Source: Deroplatys truncata
Taxonomy: Eukaryota; Arthropoda; Insecta; Mantodea; Mantidae
Direction: 5' to 3'
DNA length: 64,000 nucleotides
Assembly (NCBI GenBank): GCA_030765065.1
Contig: CM060990.1
Coordinates: 10,973,501-11,037,500, forward strand
Shown: positions 10,560-19,878 of the stretch, piece by piece
Layout of the letters: every line of letters begins with the position of its first letter
How positions within the stretch are numbered: the stretch's first letter is position 1
Made by a program: the position numbers and the translations under genes
The notes under the pieces: model-generated
The model's input: only the letters and a program-made list of their open reading frames with translations
What the model was told of the DNA's origin: nothing
The model's database searches: none

Positions 10560-11405
10560 TCTTATTTCGTTCTTGTATACTGTTCTCTATGAATTTTCAA
10601 ATGTTTACATGCACTTCAGAAACCAGTCTTTGACATTTAGTATGGAAGCCTTTAACTACATCATTATGCTGATGGTTCATAATTCCACAAAGCAAATGGA
10701 AATTGTGATGATGCAGCTCTGTCATTCCGTTGTGTTCAGTGATCAGTCACATATGAATTCCTAACATACTCAACCATATCCACTAAATCCTTTTGACTTT
10801 CAGCATACAAATATTGAAACATTCTTTCAATGTCATTTAGTGGAACAAATGGCAAAGCTGCCTATATGTCAGTTCCTCTATGTTCAAATAGGTTTCTCTT
10901 AAGCCTAAATTAATGATTTTTCTGTTAATGCATTGAGAGTAGGGAAATTAACAACATCTGATAATGAACTACCAAATCTGAATGCTGCGCAGTATAGTTT
11001 CCTCATTATCAAAATCCATCATTACCAAGTTTGGTTCCAGTCAGTAACCTTATTCTCGGTTTGCAAAATCTCATATATAGAGATATAAGTATCCTCCAAC
11101 TTCCAGGTAGGAATGGCACACACAAATGAAAATGCAATGTTATGTACCATTCTGTGCATGTGTTGGGGAAGTATGTTTTGAATGTTCCATCTGCATGGTG
11201 AATTGGAAAGGTGTTCAGGATCCTTTCTGGCTACAAATATTATCAATTTGTCTTCATTGTTCCGCCCAGAATCGAATAATCGAAGCATTCCTCCCTGCAG
11301 CCTGACGTTAATATGGTGGTACAATTTCTCACGTTTTTTATGTTGGAGACAATAACAGTTCTGTTCCCTGTATACAGTTCTGGTTAAATTACTCCATTCA
11401 CACAA
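10560..11405 (-). pseudogene. MULE-type transposase remnant (Mutator-like), minus strand
   Basis: On the minus strand a 127-codon frame (11405-11022) reads LQGGMLRLFDSGRNNEDKL then IIF, the segment just before the first catalytic Asp in MULE transposases. The hallmark DGTFK is present at 11191-11177 but in a shifted frame, so a frameshift has broken the gene there. Farther along are a CVFALLPNK-like block (CAIPTWKLEDTY), SQCINRKI and, near 10620, NDVVKGFHTK, corresponding to the family's NAVEGFH segment. Many stops intervene and no terminal repeats were identified. It is an inactive copy inside the Dscam intron. Family identification from motifs is fairly firm; the boundaries are not. Confidence 0.75.
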
Positions 11406-11847
11406 GCTGGAGTCTATATGTTATTGGCTATCAAAGATATCCACCACAAATGCAGTAAAAAGCAATAGGCCATTTCTGCAGGAGGTGCATGTATGTCACT
11501 GTACTTTTTGTCTAGGATCTCAGAGGAGAGGTTGGTAAGCAGGGTTGAATTACACACTGGCATAGATTTAAGGTTACTATTTATTTTGCTAATATGTGTA
11601 CAGTGGAGAGTGGACTGAGATACAAACTACACAAAGGCAACTGAACTTAACTATTTGTACTTTATTGGTTTGCCTTTTCAAAGAGGTCACTCCCCTCGGT
11701 GGTCATGCACTATTGTTCATGAAGGGAAGAGAAAGCTACCTGATCCTGGCTATAATTGCACAAAACAGCTGCATTCTGGTTCCCCACATGTGATCCATTT
11801 GGCTGCTATAGCACAAGCAAGGATAACAGTACTGTTTTACCTTTATC

Positions 11848-11879
<32 letters not shown>

Positions 11880-12620
11880 AACAATGATGCTGTTCCATGT
11901 GAGAAATAGCTTAAATTAGAGGTACTGTCAATTTTGCCATATTATTTAATGCTTTTGGTTTTAATATACACAAAGATATGGACAAGGGCATCATCATGAA
12001 GTGCAAAGTATATGAAACAAACCTCACTTTAAGCATAGAATGTATAGGATGAAAAATAGTAAGCATGAGTAATGCAGAAGTGGAGGTAGCTGATCCAACA
12101 GCCAAAGTGATGCTGATGTTTATTGATGCACTCAAAGCTTATGGGACTCTAAAGGCATATGGCTACATATGTAACATTTTAAATTGAGAGGTGTTTGCTT
12201 TAGTTAAAGAGAAAAGCTGAAAATAAGAAAACTGAACGAAAGCATGGTTAATCTACAAAATAAATGTAAGCTTTGATGGTTGCTTGTAGTTTAGCTTTAT
12301 TTGTGTGATTTATGCACATACCTTTTTTTCTCTTATTTTATGAAGTCACTTTCTATTGTACTACTATTGAAACATTTGCTTGAGGTGATTCTAAAGTAGC
12401 ATAATACAGTGTAAATGTAAACAGAGTTAATCATAACTGCCCTAAAATGAAGAGACTAGGAAAGTCTGTAACTGAAATGAAGCATATATTATTGCACAAA
12501 GAACTTAAAAGTGAAGAACTTGAGAGTTCAGATTTGAAGTTTTGTGAAGAACATTTCCAAAATGCAGATTTAGCCTAAAACTTTCAAAGCCAATAAAAAG
12601 ACTTTCACATTTTAGCAGTT
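11406..12620. other. Intron sequence with a short GAT microsatellite
   Basis: (GAT)n at 11849-11880 is the only clear feature. The first 150 nt may still belong to the MULE remnant (minus-strand IHAPPAEMA-like peptide near 11490). The rest is unassigned. Confidence 0.5.
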
Positions 12621-12624
12621 TATT

Positions 12625-12855
12625 GTAGATTGAGTGAAGCATTTGGTTAAGCACTTGCTTTCCATGCCTAAGCTTGCAGGTTCAATCCTGGCCCAGATCA
12701 ATGGTGTTTAAGTATGCTTAAATACAACAATGTTATACTGGTAGATTTACTAGCATGTAAAAAGTTCCTGTGGGACTAAGTTTCACTATGTACACAACTG
12801 GCCATACCTACATGACCATGGTAGTTACCAGCATCAGTAAATAAATATAAAAACT
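12625..12855 (+). mobile_element. tRNA-derived SINE (family 4)
   Basis: The head contains AAGCATTTGGTTAAGCAC (A-box region) and GCAGGTTCAATCCTGGCCC (B box). A body with TTCCTGTGGGACTAAG follows and the end is ATAAATATAAAAAC. This is a single copy in the window. The 5' end is approximate. Confidence 0.6.
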
Positions 12856-13309
12856 ATTATTATTTAGCAATTTATTACATAATAAACTGTAAAAACTGAC
12901 TACAGTTATCATTATAACCAAACAATATTACTGGAGATGTTATTTAACACCATGAAAACTATTCTTTCAGAATCAGTGAAAAGACTATGCCTATTTACCA
13001 AAATTATCCATTTAACTGCTGGGGCATGAATTGTAAATAAAGCCCACAATGTCAATGAGTTATTAAGGCAATAATGAGTCATGCAGTCAAGTTCCATTTG
13101 TGCTTAGTCTTTGTCTAGAACTTTTCATGAGCTGTTGCTCACATCATTAGCTAAAACTGACTGGCAGATGTTGATCTGAAGATCTCTATGGAAATGATCC
13201 AGGTGTATCTCACAGTGGTTTTATGAACCTTAAGCTAGAAGTTTCTCCCTATATGATGTCAAAACTCATGAGCCTACTCAAATATATATTTTTTTTTTGG
13301 GGGGGGGAA
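12856..13309. other. Intron sequence, homopolymer T9G9 near the end
   Basis: No gene seen. A run of T followed by a run of G at 13281-13308 directly precedes the LINE remnant. Confidence 0.5.
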
Positions 13310-13483
13310 GATGTTTTCCCATTTTCGATTGGAAGATTGACTGCTGACCAAACTTTTAGTTTAAGAATCCTCCTTGAAAATGCAGAGAAAAATATAAAGA
13401 TGTAGGACTGGTATTTATTGCCTTAGAAAAAGCATATGATAGTGTTCCCAGAAAGTTACTATGGCAAGCATGATGACAGTGTT
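13310..13483 (+). mobile_element. LINE (RTE-like) remnant, 5' fragment before the LTR insertion
   Basis: On the + strand the peptide GRLTADQTFSLRILLEN and, after a frameshift, LVFIALEKAYDSVPRK match the fingers and first palm motif of RTE-type non-LTR reverse transcriptases (usually TDQIF.LRQ and FIDFEKAYDSV). The sequence is cut at 13483 by the LTR element and resumes at 17740. 5' truncation and stops show it is dead. Confidence 0.8.
13480..13483. repeat. Target-site duplication TGTT, left
   Basis: The identical 4-mer lies at 17740-17743. Removing the element and one copy restores a continuous LINE sequence. Confidence 0.9.
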
Positions 13484-14525
13484 TGAAGTAGTATTAGCAC
13501 AAATTTGTATATATGCTTTATAGCACCACGTATGGGAGCCAATTTGAAGTAGTATTAGTGCAAATTTGTGTTCCCACGTGGTGGATAATGTTTCTCACGT
13601 AATGTTGCTTACCTCACGCGTGGAACCATCTTGTGTGACGTCATTCGTCGGTCGCCTGCTAACCCATCTGGCGTAGCAATCTATATGAATTAGTTTTAAG
13701 GTTATGTATATTGTCTTCCGGCCAGCTATTTAGGTAGGCATTTAATTCTTGCAGGGTGTGAAGCGGAAAAGGAATCTTTTATCCAAAAAATTACTAGTGA
13801 AGAAATGTGTTTTATAATGTTTTATTGTCGAACACGTGCACTAACACTTTCACAAATTTATCTTGATAATCGCCATACTGAAACTGTTTATAATAACTTC
13901 TCACTTTTAACTCACGTACTTCAATTTTTGTATATAAGTGACTTTGTAATATTTTAGATCTTTAATGATTTTCACTGCGTGTAACTTGGTGAACTGAGCG
14001 GCCAACGCGTAATGTACGGAGAATTTTGTATAACTGCAGGAGACGATGTGTAGTGCTTCGTGAATCATGCCGAACTGGAGACGATGTGTAATGTATCGGG
14101 AATCTTGTTGCACACTGGGGGACCCGCTAACTCGACCTGACTTATTTATAGGCTTGCCTCGAGATACACCTAAAGATTATAAATGAATTACCATTGGCTA
14201 ATAAAACGCGCCAACATTAGCGTCTATTTTACTATCCAATGAAAACCACTAATACATATTACTTTTATAGAATGTTCTGGAAGCTTTTTTTACTGAAAAG
14301 GCGCGAAACATGACGTAACTTCCTGGTTCCCGGTAACGATAAACAACTCACTCCCTTGCTAAAGTATTATGTTATTGTGAACAGTTTCAGTAGAGCCGAA
14401 AATTATTATTTACCATTAATAATTACAATTATTAAACCTCTGAAATCAATGTTACATAAAAATACATATTCATATTATTATCGTTAACCACATCTGAGTA
14501 ATTTGTGATACAAATTACCGTCACA
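13484..14525 (-). repeat. 3' LTR (1042 bp) with a 48-bp internal insertion
   Basis: It is identical in plan to the 5' LTR. It is exactly 48 bp longer because of an inserted segment at about 13533-13580 that repeats the LTR terminus (TTTGAAGTAGTATTAG). Only a few other differences are visible near that end. A 68-codon minus-strand frame at 13907-14113 is residue-for-residue identical to one in the other LTR. Confidence 0.93.
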
Positions 14526-14540
14526 TATGCCCCACTAGAA
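14526..14540 (-). other. Polypurine tract candidate of the LTR element
   Basis: The minus-strand sequence TTCTAGTGGGGCATA directly abuts the TGTGACGG start of the 3' LTR, the expected place for plus-strand priming. Confidence 0.6.
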
Positions 14541-15344
14541 ATATAATTATAAATATTTATAACCTGTTTAGAAATTTTATAATTTTGTTTTTAGTCTCCT
14601 AAATCTTGTAACACACGCTATTACTTTCACTTTACACTTCACACGCGTTTAACACACGACATATGTTTTATCTCGCCACTACTTACTGGCTCTGGTTTAA
14701 TTAATTTAGATATTAATCTGATATCACAAAATTTTTTTTATAGCAAATACTATACCCTAAACTATTTATTTACTAATACCAAATTGTTTACTTTAAGCTG
14801 TTGACAAAAATTTATACATTTAAGATTTTTGTAATTGTTACACAGATTTACCAAAATATTCACCCTCAACACAAATATTTACATCTCTTAAATCTAGACA
14901 ATGTTTCACATTCTATGTTTGCTACATAAGTATTTGTTTCAATTATTTTTAATTATTTTTACCAATTTTTGTTATTCTGAATTTTATTTTAACAATACTC
15001 TTTGAATTGTATTTACGTACTTTTGATTTAATATCATATGAAGTTTAATCTTTGCATTCTCAATTTTTAAATCTTGGAATTGTGTTTACGTACTTTTACT
15101 TTAATATCATATTAAGTTTCAATCATTGCATTCTTAATTTTCAAATATTGTTACAGATACTAAAAATTTATTTATTTATTTATTTTTTTAAACATTTCTC
15201 TCCTTTTTTTTTTTTTTTTTTTTTTATAATTTATTTCTCTTTTCAAATGATATATATATAAATAGTTAACCCTCTTACGTTCCAATACATTTCTCTGCAA
15301 GTCGTCTTCAACTATCCAGCATTTACTTTACATCACATTGCTAT
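14541..15344 (-). other. 3' untranslated interior of the LTR element, with internal poly(A)
   Basis: This is very AT-rich. On the minus strand an AATAAA is followed within a few bases by about 23 A residues (+ strand T run 15201-15226), like the end of a processed transcript. There is no coding sequence. Confidence 0.7.
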
Positions 15345-16499
15345 TTACCCTCCTGGATCAAATTGTGTGTGGCTAAACATTACTCGTAGCCGTAACCTAA
15401 CCTTCAAATTATTGTTCATGAATAACCTCTTGTATTCATGTGATATTTCGTTCCCTGATAACATTTGAAAACAATCTACAGTTTCTTGAACAATACATCT
15501 TTTAACAACTTTCATTTTCAATTCATCTACTTTCTTTCTAACTTGAGAATACTCTGACAAATTTGTACTAAACTGTACTGGACTGGAGTTTTCATTTTGA
15601 ACATCTTGGTACAATTTATTTCCTTGCATTTCTGATTCTTTCTGTATTTCTGATATTTCCCCACTGAAATTAACTTGTGCCTCATTTACATCTACATTCC
15701 TAACCTCTTTTATCTCTCTTAACTCACTTGAAATACTACTCATTTGACTTCCTAACTCTGCGCCTTCTACATTAACCTCACTTTCTTTGTTACATATTTC
15801 CCTGCTCATGTCTAGCATTTTCTTTGAAATTTCTCCTATCTCACTTACTATTACTTCCTCATTTTCATCTCTCATTTTTGACACACTAATATCTAGCTTC
15901 ATAACTTTCTTTTCCATTTCTTCACTGCTTTGATCTACTTTTTGCTCTAATTTCTCATTACTCCTACCAATATTTTCAATTGATTTCCTGTTTTGTTCAA
16001 AGCTCCTACGAATATCTTCCCTCAATTTCTCATTATTCTGAGTTAGTTTTTGTTCTAAACTCCTATCAATATCTTCCCTGTTTTGATCTATTTTCTTTTC
16101 TAATTTCTCATTATTCTTGCAAATTTCTTCCCTTATACTCTGAGTTAATTTTTGTCCTAATTTCTCATAACTCTTTTGCATATCTTCCCTCATTTTCTCA
16201 TTCTTTTGCATATCTTCCCTTAATTCCCTACTCATATTTCTCAGCATTTCCATCATCATTCTAGTATCAGAATTAATATTTCCTGCTATTCTATTCTTAC
16301 TTTTTGCACTAACATTTCCTGCTGTTCTATTCTGACTTTGTTTACTAATATTTTCTCCCTCAACTACTACATTGTTTAAGCTATTTTCTGTATCCTGTAT
16401 TGAATTACAGCTAACTGTTACATTATCTCCCTTCATCATTATTTCTTCAGTATTCCTAGCAGCCATTGTTTTTATTATCCTACCGCTCCTAAGTCTCAT
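15345..16499 (-). CDS. Gag-like coiled-coil protein of the LTR element (384 aa)
   Basis: This is the only intact long frame of the element, starting MRLRSGRIIK 246 nt inside the 5' LTR edge. Residues about 75-230 form a long charged coiled coil made of repeated units such as NEKLEQKVDQSSEE and NEKLREDIRRSFEQ, with heptad-like spacing of L/I/M. The N-terminal 70 residues are Ser/Asn-rich. The C-terminus (about 330-384) is compact and basic, with no CCHC zinc knuckle, protease or polymerase motif. I infer a structural (gag-like) role because it occupies the gag position and elongated coiled-coil gags exist, but there is no direct homology I can name. Frame integrity in a young element suggests function or very recent origin. 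Confidence 0.75.
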   Translation of the reverse strand: MRLRSGRIIKTMAARNTEEIMMKGDNVTVSCNSIQDTENSLNNVVVEGENISKQSQNRTAGNVSAKSKNRIAGNINSDTRMMMEMLRNMSRELREDMQKNEKMREDMQKSYEKLGQKLTQSIREEICKNNEKLEKKIDQNREDIDRSLEQKLTQNNEKLREDIRRSFEQNRKSIENIGRSNEKLEQKVDQSSEEMEKKVMKLDISVSKMRDENEEVIVSEIGEISKKMLDMSREICNKESEVNVEGAELGSQMSSISSELREIKEVRNVDVNEAQVNFSGEISEIQKESEMQGNKLYQDVQNENSSPVQFSTNLSEYSQVRKKVDELKMKVVKRCIVQETVDCFQMLSGNEISHEYKRLFMNNNLKVRLRLRVMFSHTQFDPGG

Positions 16500-16723
16500 T
16501 TAATTACCTTTTTGATGCTGTCTGATGCTGCAGTTTTGATGTCCAGCGTTCTGCCCCATTCTCCTAGGTTTGTATGTCGCTTCTGCGTTGTATCGTGATG
16601 AATCTACGTCGTTTCGATGTTTTCTTGTAGCTGAATTACCCTTCTGTCTCGGAATCTGCGTCTATAGGTCGTTTCACTGCTGCTTTCGCCTCTCTGGTTA
16701 TTCTTGTTCCTTTCCTAGTTGTC

Positions 16724-16742
16724 GCCCCACGTTGATGCGCCA
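16724..16742 (-). other. Primer binding site candidate
   Basis: Three nt (AAT) after the CA end of the 5' LTR, the minus strand reads TGGCGCATCAACGTGGGGC. It begins with TGG, as expected for pairing to a tRNA 3' CCA. The priming tRNA is not identified. Confidence 0.6.
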
Positions 16743-16745
16743 ATT

Positions 16746-17739
16746 TGAAGTAGTATTAGCACAAATTTGTATATATGCTTCAGAGCACCACGTGGTGGAT
16801 AATGTTTCTCACGTAATGTTGCTTACCTCACGCGTGGAACCATCTTGTGTGACGTCATTCGTCGGTCGCCTGCTAACCCATCTGGCGTAGCAATCTATAT
16901 GAATTAGTTTTAAGGTTATGTATATTGTCTTCCGGCCAGCTATTTAGGTAGGCATTTAATTCTTGCAGGGTGTGAAGCGGAAAAGGAATCTTTTATCCAA
17001 AAAATTACTAGTGAAGAAATGTGTTTTATAATGTTTTATTGTCGAACACGTGCACTAACACTTTCACAAATTTATCTTGATAATCGCCATACTGAAACTG
17101 TTTATAATAACTTCTCACTTTTAACTCACGTACTTCAATTTTTGTATATAAGTGACTTTGTAATATTTTAGATCTTTAATGATTTTCACTGCGTGTAACT
17201 TGGTGAACTGAGCGGCCAACGCGTAATGTACGGAGAATTTTGTATAACTGCAGGAGACGATGTGTAGTGCTTCGTGAATCATGCCGAACTGGAGACGATG
17301 TGTAATGTATCGGGAATCTTGTTGCACACTGGGGGACCCGCTAACTCGACCTGACTTATTTATAGGCTTGCCTCGAGATACACCTAAAGATTATAAATGA
17401 ATTACCATTGGCTAATAAAACGCGCCAACATTAGCGTCTATTTTACTATCCAATGAAAACCACTAATACATATTACTTTTATAGAATGTTCTGGAAGCTT
17501 TTTTTACTGAAAAGGCGCGAAACATGACGTAACTTCCTGGTTCCCGGTAACGATAAACAACTCACTCCCTTGCTAAAGTATTATGTTATTGTGAACAGTT
17601 TCAGTAGAGCCGAAAATTATTATTTACCATTAATAATTACAATTATTAAACCTCTGAAATCAATGTTACATAAAAATACATATTCATATTATTATCGTTA
17701 ACCACATCTGAGTAATTTGTGATACAAATTACCGTCACA
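16746..17739 (-). repeat. 5' LTR (994 bp)
   Basis: On the minus strand it starts TGTGACGG and ends ACTTCA. It contains a TATA-type promoter (17325-17366) and an AATAAA (+ strand TTTATT at about 17035-17040), giving a plausible R region of about 290 nt. Confidence 0.92.
17325..17366 (-). promoter_or_regulatory. LTR promoter: TATA box and start region
   Basis: The minus-strand CCTATAAATAAG (+ 17355-17366) lies about 30 nt upstream of a CCCAGTGTG start-like sequence. The same pair exists in the 3' LTR. Confidence 0.55.
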
Positions 17740-18820
17740 TGTTCCATAAGTGGAGATGTGATAGAAATATTAAAAGCTGTATATTTCAGAAATAAATGCA
17801 AAGTAAAATTGGGAAATTAGGTATCCAAGGAATTTTGTACCACTAAGGGACTGTTACAAGGATATTGTCTATCACAAATATATAGATGCTTTTAAAATTT
17901 TAAATGTTACATAACATCACTATAAATAATACTTCTGGTTTATCATAAAATATAGATGCTTGTTTGCTCTAATGGTCCAAAAAATGTAATACGATAGGAA
18001 TTCCAATGAATCAAAATTACACCCAACAACAATTACTTCCTGCAGATGACCAATAATTATAACACAAGATTTTTGAGAATGCTTCATCATGAGAGAAGAT
18101 TAATTGAAGAATATAAAATGTGGGGACTTATTATTAACTTTGACAAAACAGAAAATTTATTATCATCAACAATGAACATGCATGAAAAATTAGAGGTCTT
18201 CATTGAGGAAACTAAAATGGTCAATAAATTTGGGTTCAATCATATCTACAGATGGAATTAGTAGATTAGAAATAGGAAAAACAATAAGTGAAGGAAGAAA
18301 ACCAATTGGAATATTGAACTCGATATTATGGAGTAGAAACCTTTCAAATAAAACTAAAAAACTCATTTAAAAGTCAACAGTACAAAATATATTGTTATAT
18401 GTGGCAGAAATGTGGATAATGAATAGGTAACAAGACATAAAATTATTAACAACAGACATGGATTTTTGGCAGACGGCTTCTCAAATCTCAAGAAGGGATA
18501 AAATTAAAAATACAAAAATTTGGAAAATAATGGATGTGAAAAAGAACGTATTGGAAATAGTAGAAGAGAGAAGATTAAAGTGGTTTGACCATGTGAAAAT
18601 AATGGGAAATGATAGAATAGTGAGAATGATGCGAGGATGGGAAGCTGAAGGAAACAGAAGATAGGAAAGACCAAGAGAACAATGAATGGATGAAGTCAAA
18701 AGAAGCATGACATCTAGAAGACTAACAGATAAAGATGCAGAGGATAGAGATTTATGGAGAAATAAAATTATGCATGGGTTGTAGGAAAACTACTGTACAT
18801 AAATCCTTAGTAAAAGGAAA
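17740..18820 (+). mobile_element. LINE (RTE-like) remnant, 3' fragment after the LTR insertion
   Basis: This continues the fragment ending at 13483. Peptides in shifting frames include KCKVKLGN, TTKGLLQGYCLS (the KGL.QGC.LSP motif), PADDQ (degenerate catalytic F/YADD at about 18044), MWGLIINFDKTENLL and, at 18458-18770, ISRRDKIKN...RLKWFDHVKIMG and ERPREQW.DEVKRSM. The last group is the conserved C-terminal block of RTE-like reverse transcriptases in insects. Several stops and frameshifts are present. The 3' end near 18820 is approximate. Confidence 0.85.
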
Positions 18821-19738
18821 GGGAAAAAATGTTTTCCAATGTAATCAATTCTGTTGCTCCCTAAACACTTTTTAGCACTTAAATTTTTCCTTTTATCTTT
18901 TGGTTACCCTTCCAGAAGTACTAAGCCACAGCAGATTTATCAATTTCCTTCTTTTTTAAGTACTTGAGGTGCCCTATAAAACTTATGTCCAGATATCACG
19001 TTGATTTTCTGATGTAAAAAGAATTTACAATTAATGCAGTAAATAGCTAATTTTTCCTGGTGGGCATTTTTGTCTTCTCTATGGTATTTTAATAGGTTTC
19101 AGTACCAAATGTTTGGAAGGGGTGCTTAGCTTTAAGTCAATATTTAAATGTTTTGTATTTTTTAGGTTTTTTTTGGGAGGGTAGGTTTATATTATTTGGA
19201 AAAAATGCTATTATCCGTCTGCATCTTTAAAATCCCCTGAATTTCTTAAGTTTCTTTTTTTGACAGTTCTTTACTGAAATTGTATTCTACTCTGTAAACT
19301 GTATGATTGTATTCTTTATTGTATTTTATATTCTGTACACCAGTAGTATTTTATTAGCACTGCAATTTTTCATTGACCTTGACATCTCTTCTTCTCGTTA
19401 TTTCCTGTATTGTTCATCACTCTGGGATCCCAAATTAGTAGTAAATTAATCAAGGTCAGAGTATAAGATGTTGAATTTTAAACTTATATTATACCTAAGA
19501 GCTTGCAGCTTTTGCAGTATACCTTTCAAAATTTCTACATATCACAAATACCTATATTACATTTTCAAAAAAGCTTATTAACTACCTCATTGAAAGCACA
19601 CCCTGCCTGAAGTTTTCTATCATTAATAGTGTCCAAAAATACACTCTCCTTCATTAGCTGTCTTATTCACTATTTTATCACAGCTTAACATATCACTGAA
19701 AAGTACTTGAAACACAAACCACTCTTGTCCAAAATATT
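18821..19738. other. Intron sequence, nothing recognised
   Basis: AT-rich, with no motif on either strand. Confidence 0.5.
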
Positions 19739-19740
19739 AA

Positions 19741-19878
19741 TCAAATTGAGTTTTATTTATGGACACTCTTTAACTGCTGTGGTTCTTAGCATCCCATTCT
19801 ATATTGAGCATGAAAGACCAGTAATTTTGCTCAGAGGCCTCTTTATCAGGCTTGAGGTTCTTTTGCGTGCCGTAAATA
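19741..19878 (-). mobile_element. SINE family 1, 5'-truncated copy on the minus strand
   Basis: The + strand reads ATTGAGTTTTATTTATGGAC, the complement of the family 1 tail. The body follows (CTTTATCAGGCTTGAGGTTC) up to about 19878. The tRNA head is missing. Confidence 0.88.

Larger units (their letters stand above)
13484..17739 (-). mobile_element. Complete non-autonomous LTR retrotransposon, minus strand
   Basis: The 4256-bp element has two near-identical direct LTRs (13484-14525 and 16746-17739) that start TG and end CA on the minus strand. A 4-bp duplication (TGTT) flanks it. A primer-binding-site candidate follows the 5' LTR, and a short purine-rich tract precedes the 3' LTR. The interior of about 2.2 kb encodes one intact 384-residue gag-like protein and no protease, reverse transcriptase or integrase. 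Near identity of the LTRs and the intact ORF indicate a recent insertion, which must have used enzymes supplied by a relative. It inserted into an older LINE in the Dscam intron. The 4-bp duplication and TG..CA ends suit a Gypsy-type integrase, but superfamily is inferred. Confidence 0.93.

Noticed and set aside
13907-14113. 68-codon frame repeated identically at 17121-17327 as a duplicated gene
   Set aside because: Both lie in the LTRs; identity reflects LTR identity, and no protein motif is present.
15980-16264. 94-codon plus-strand frame
   Set aside because: It is the opposite-strand shadow of the gag-like coiled-coil ORF; Ser/Tyr/Leu repeats mirror the repeated Glu/Lys codons.
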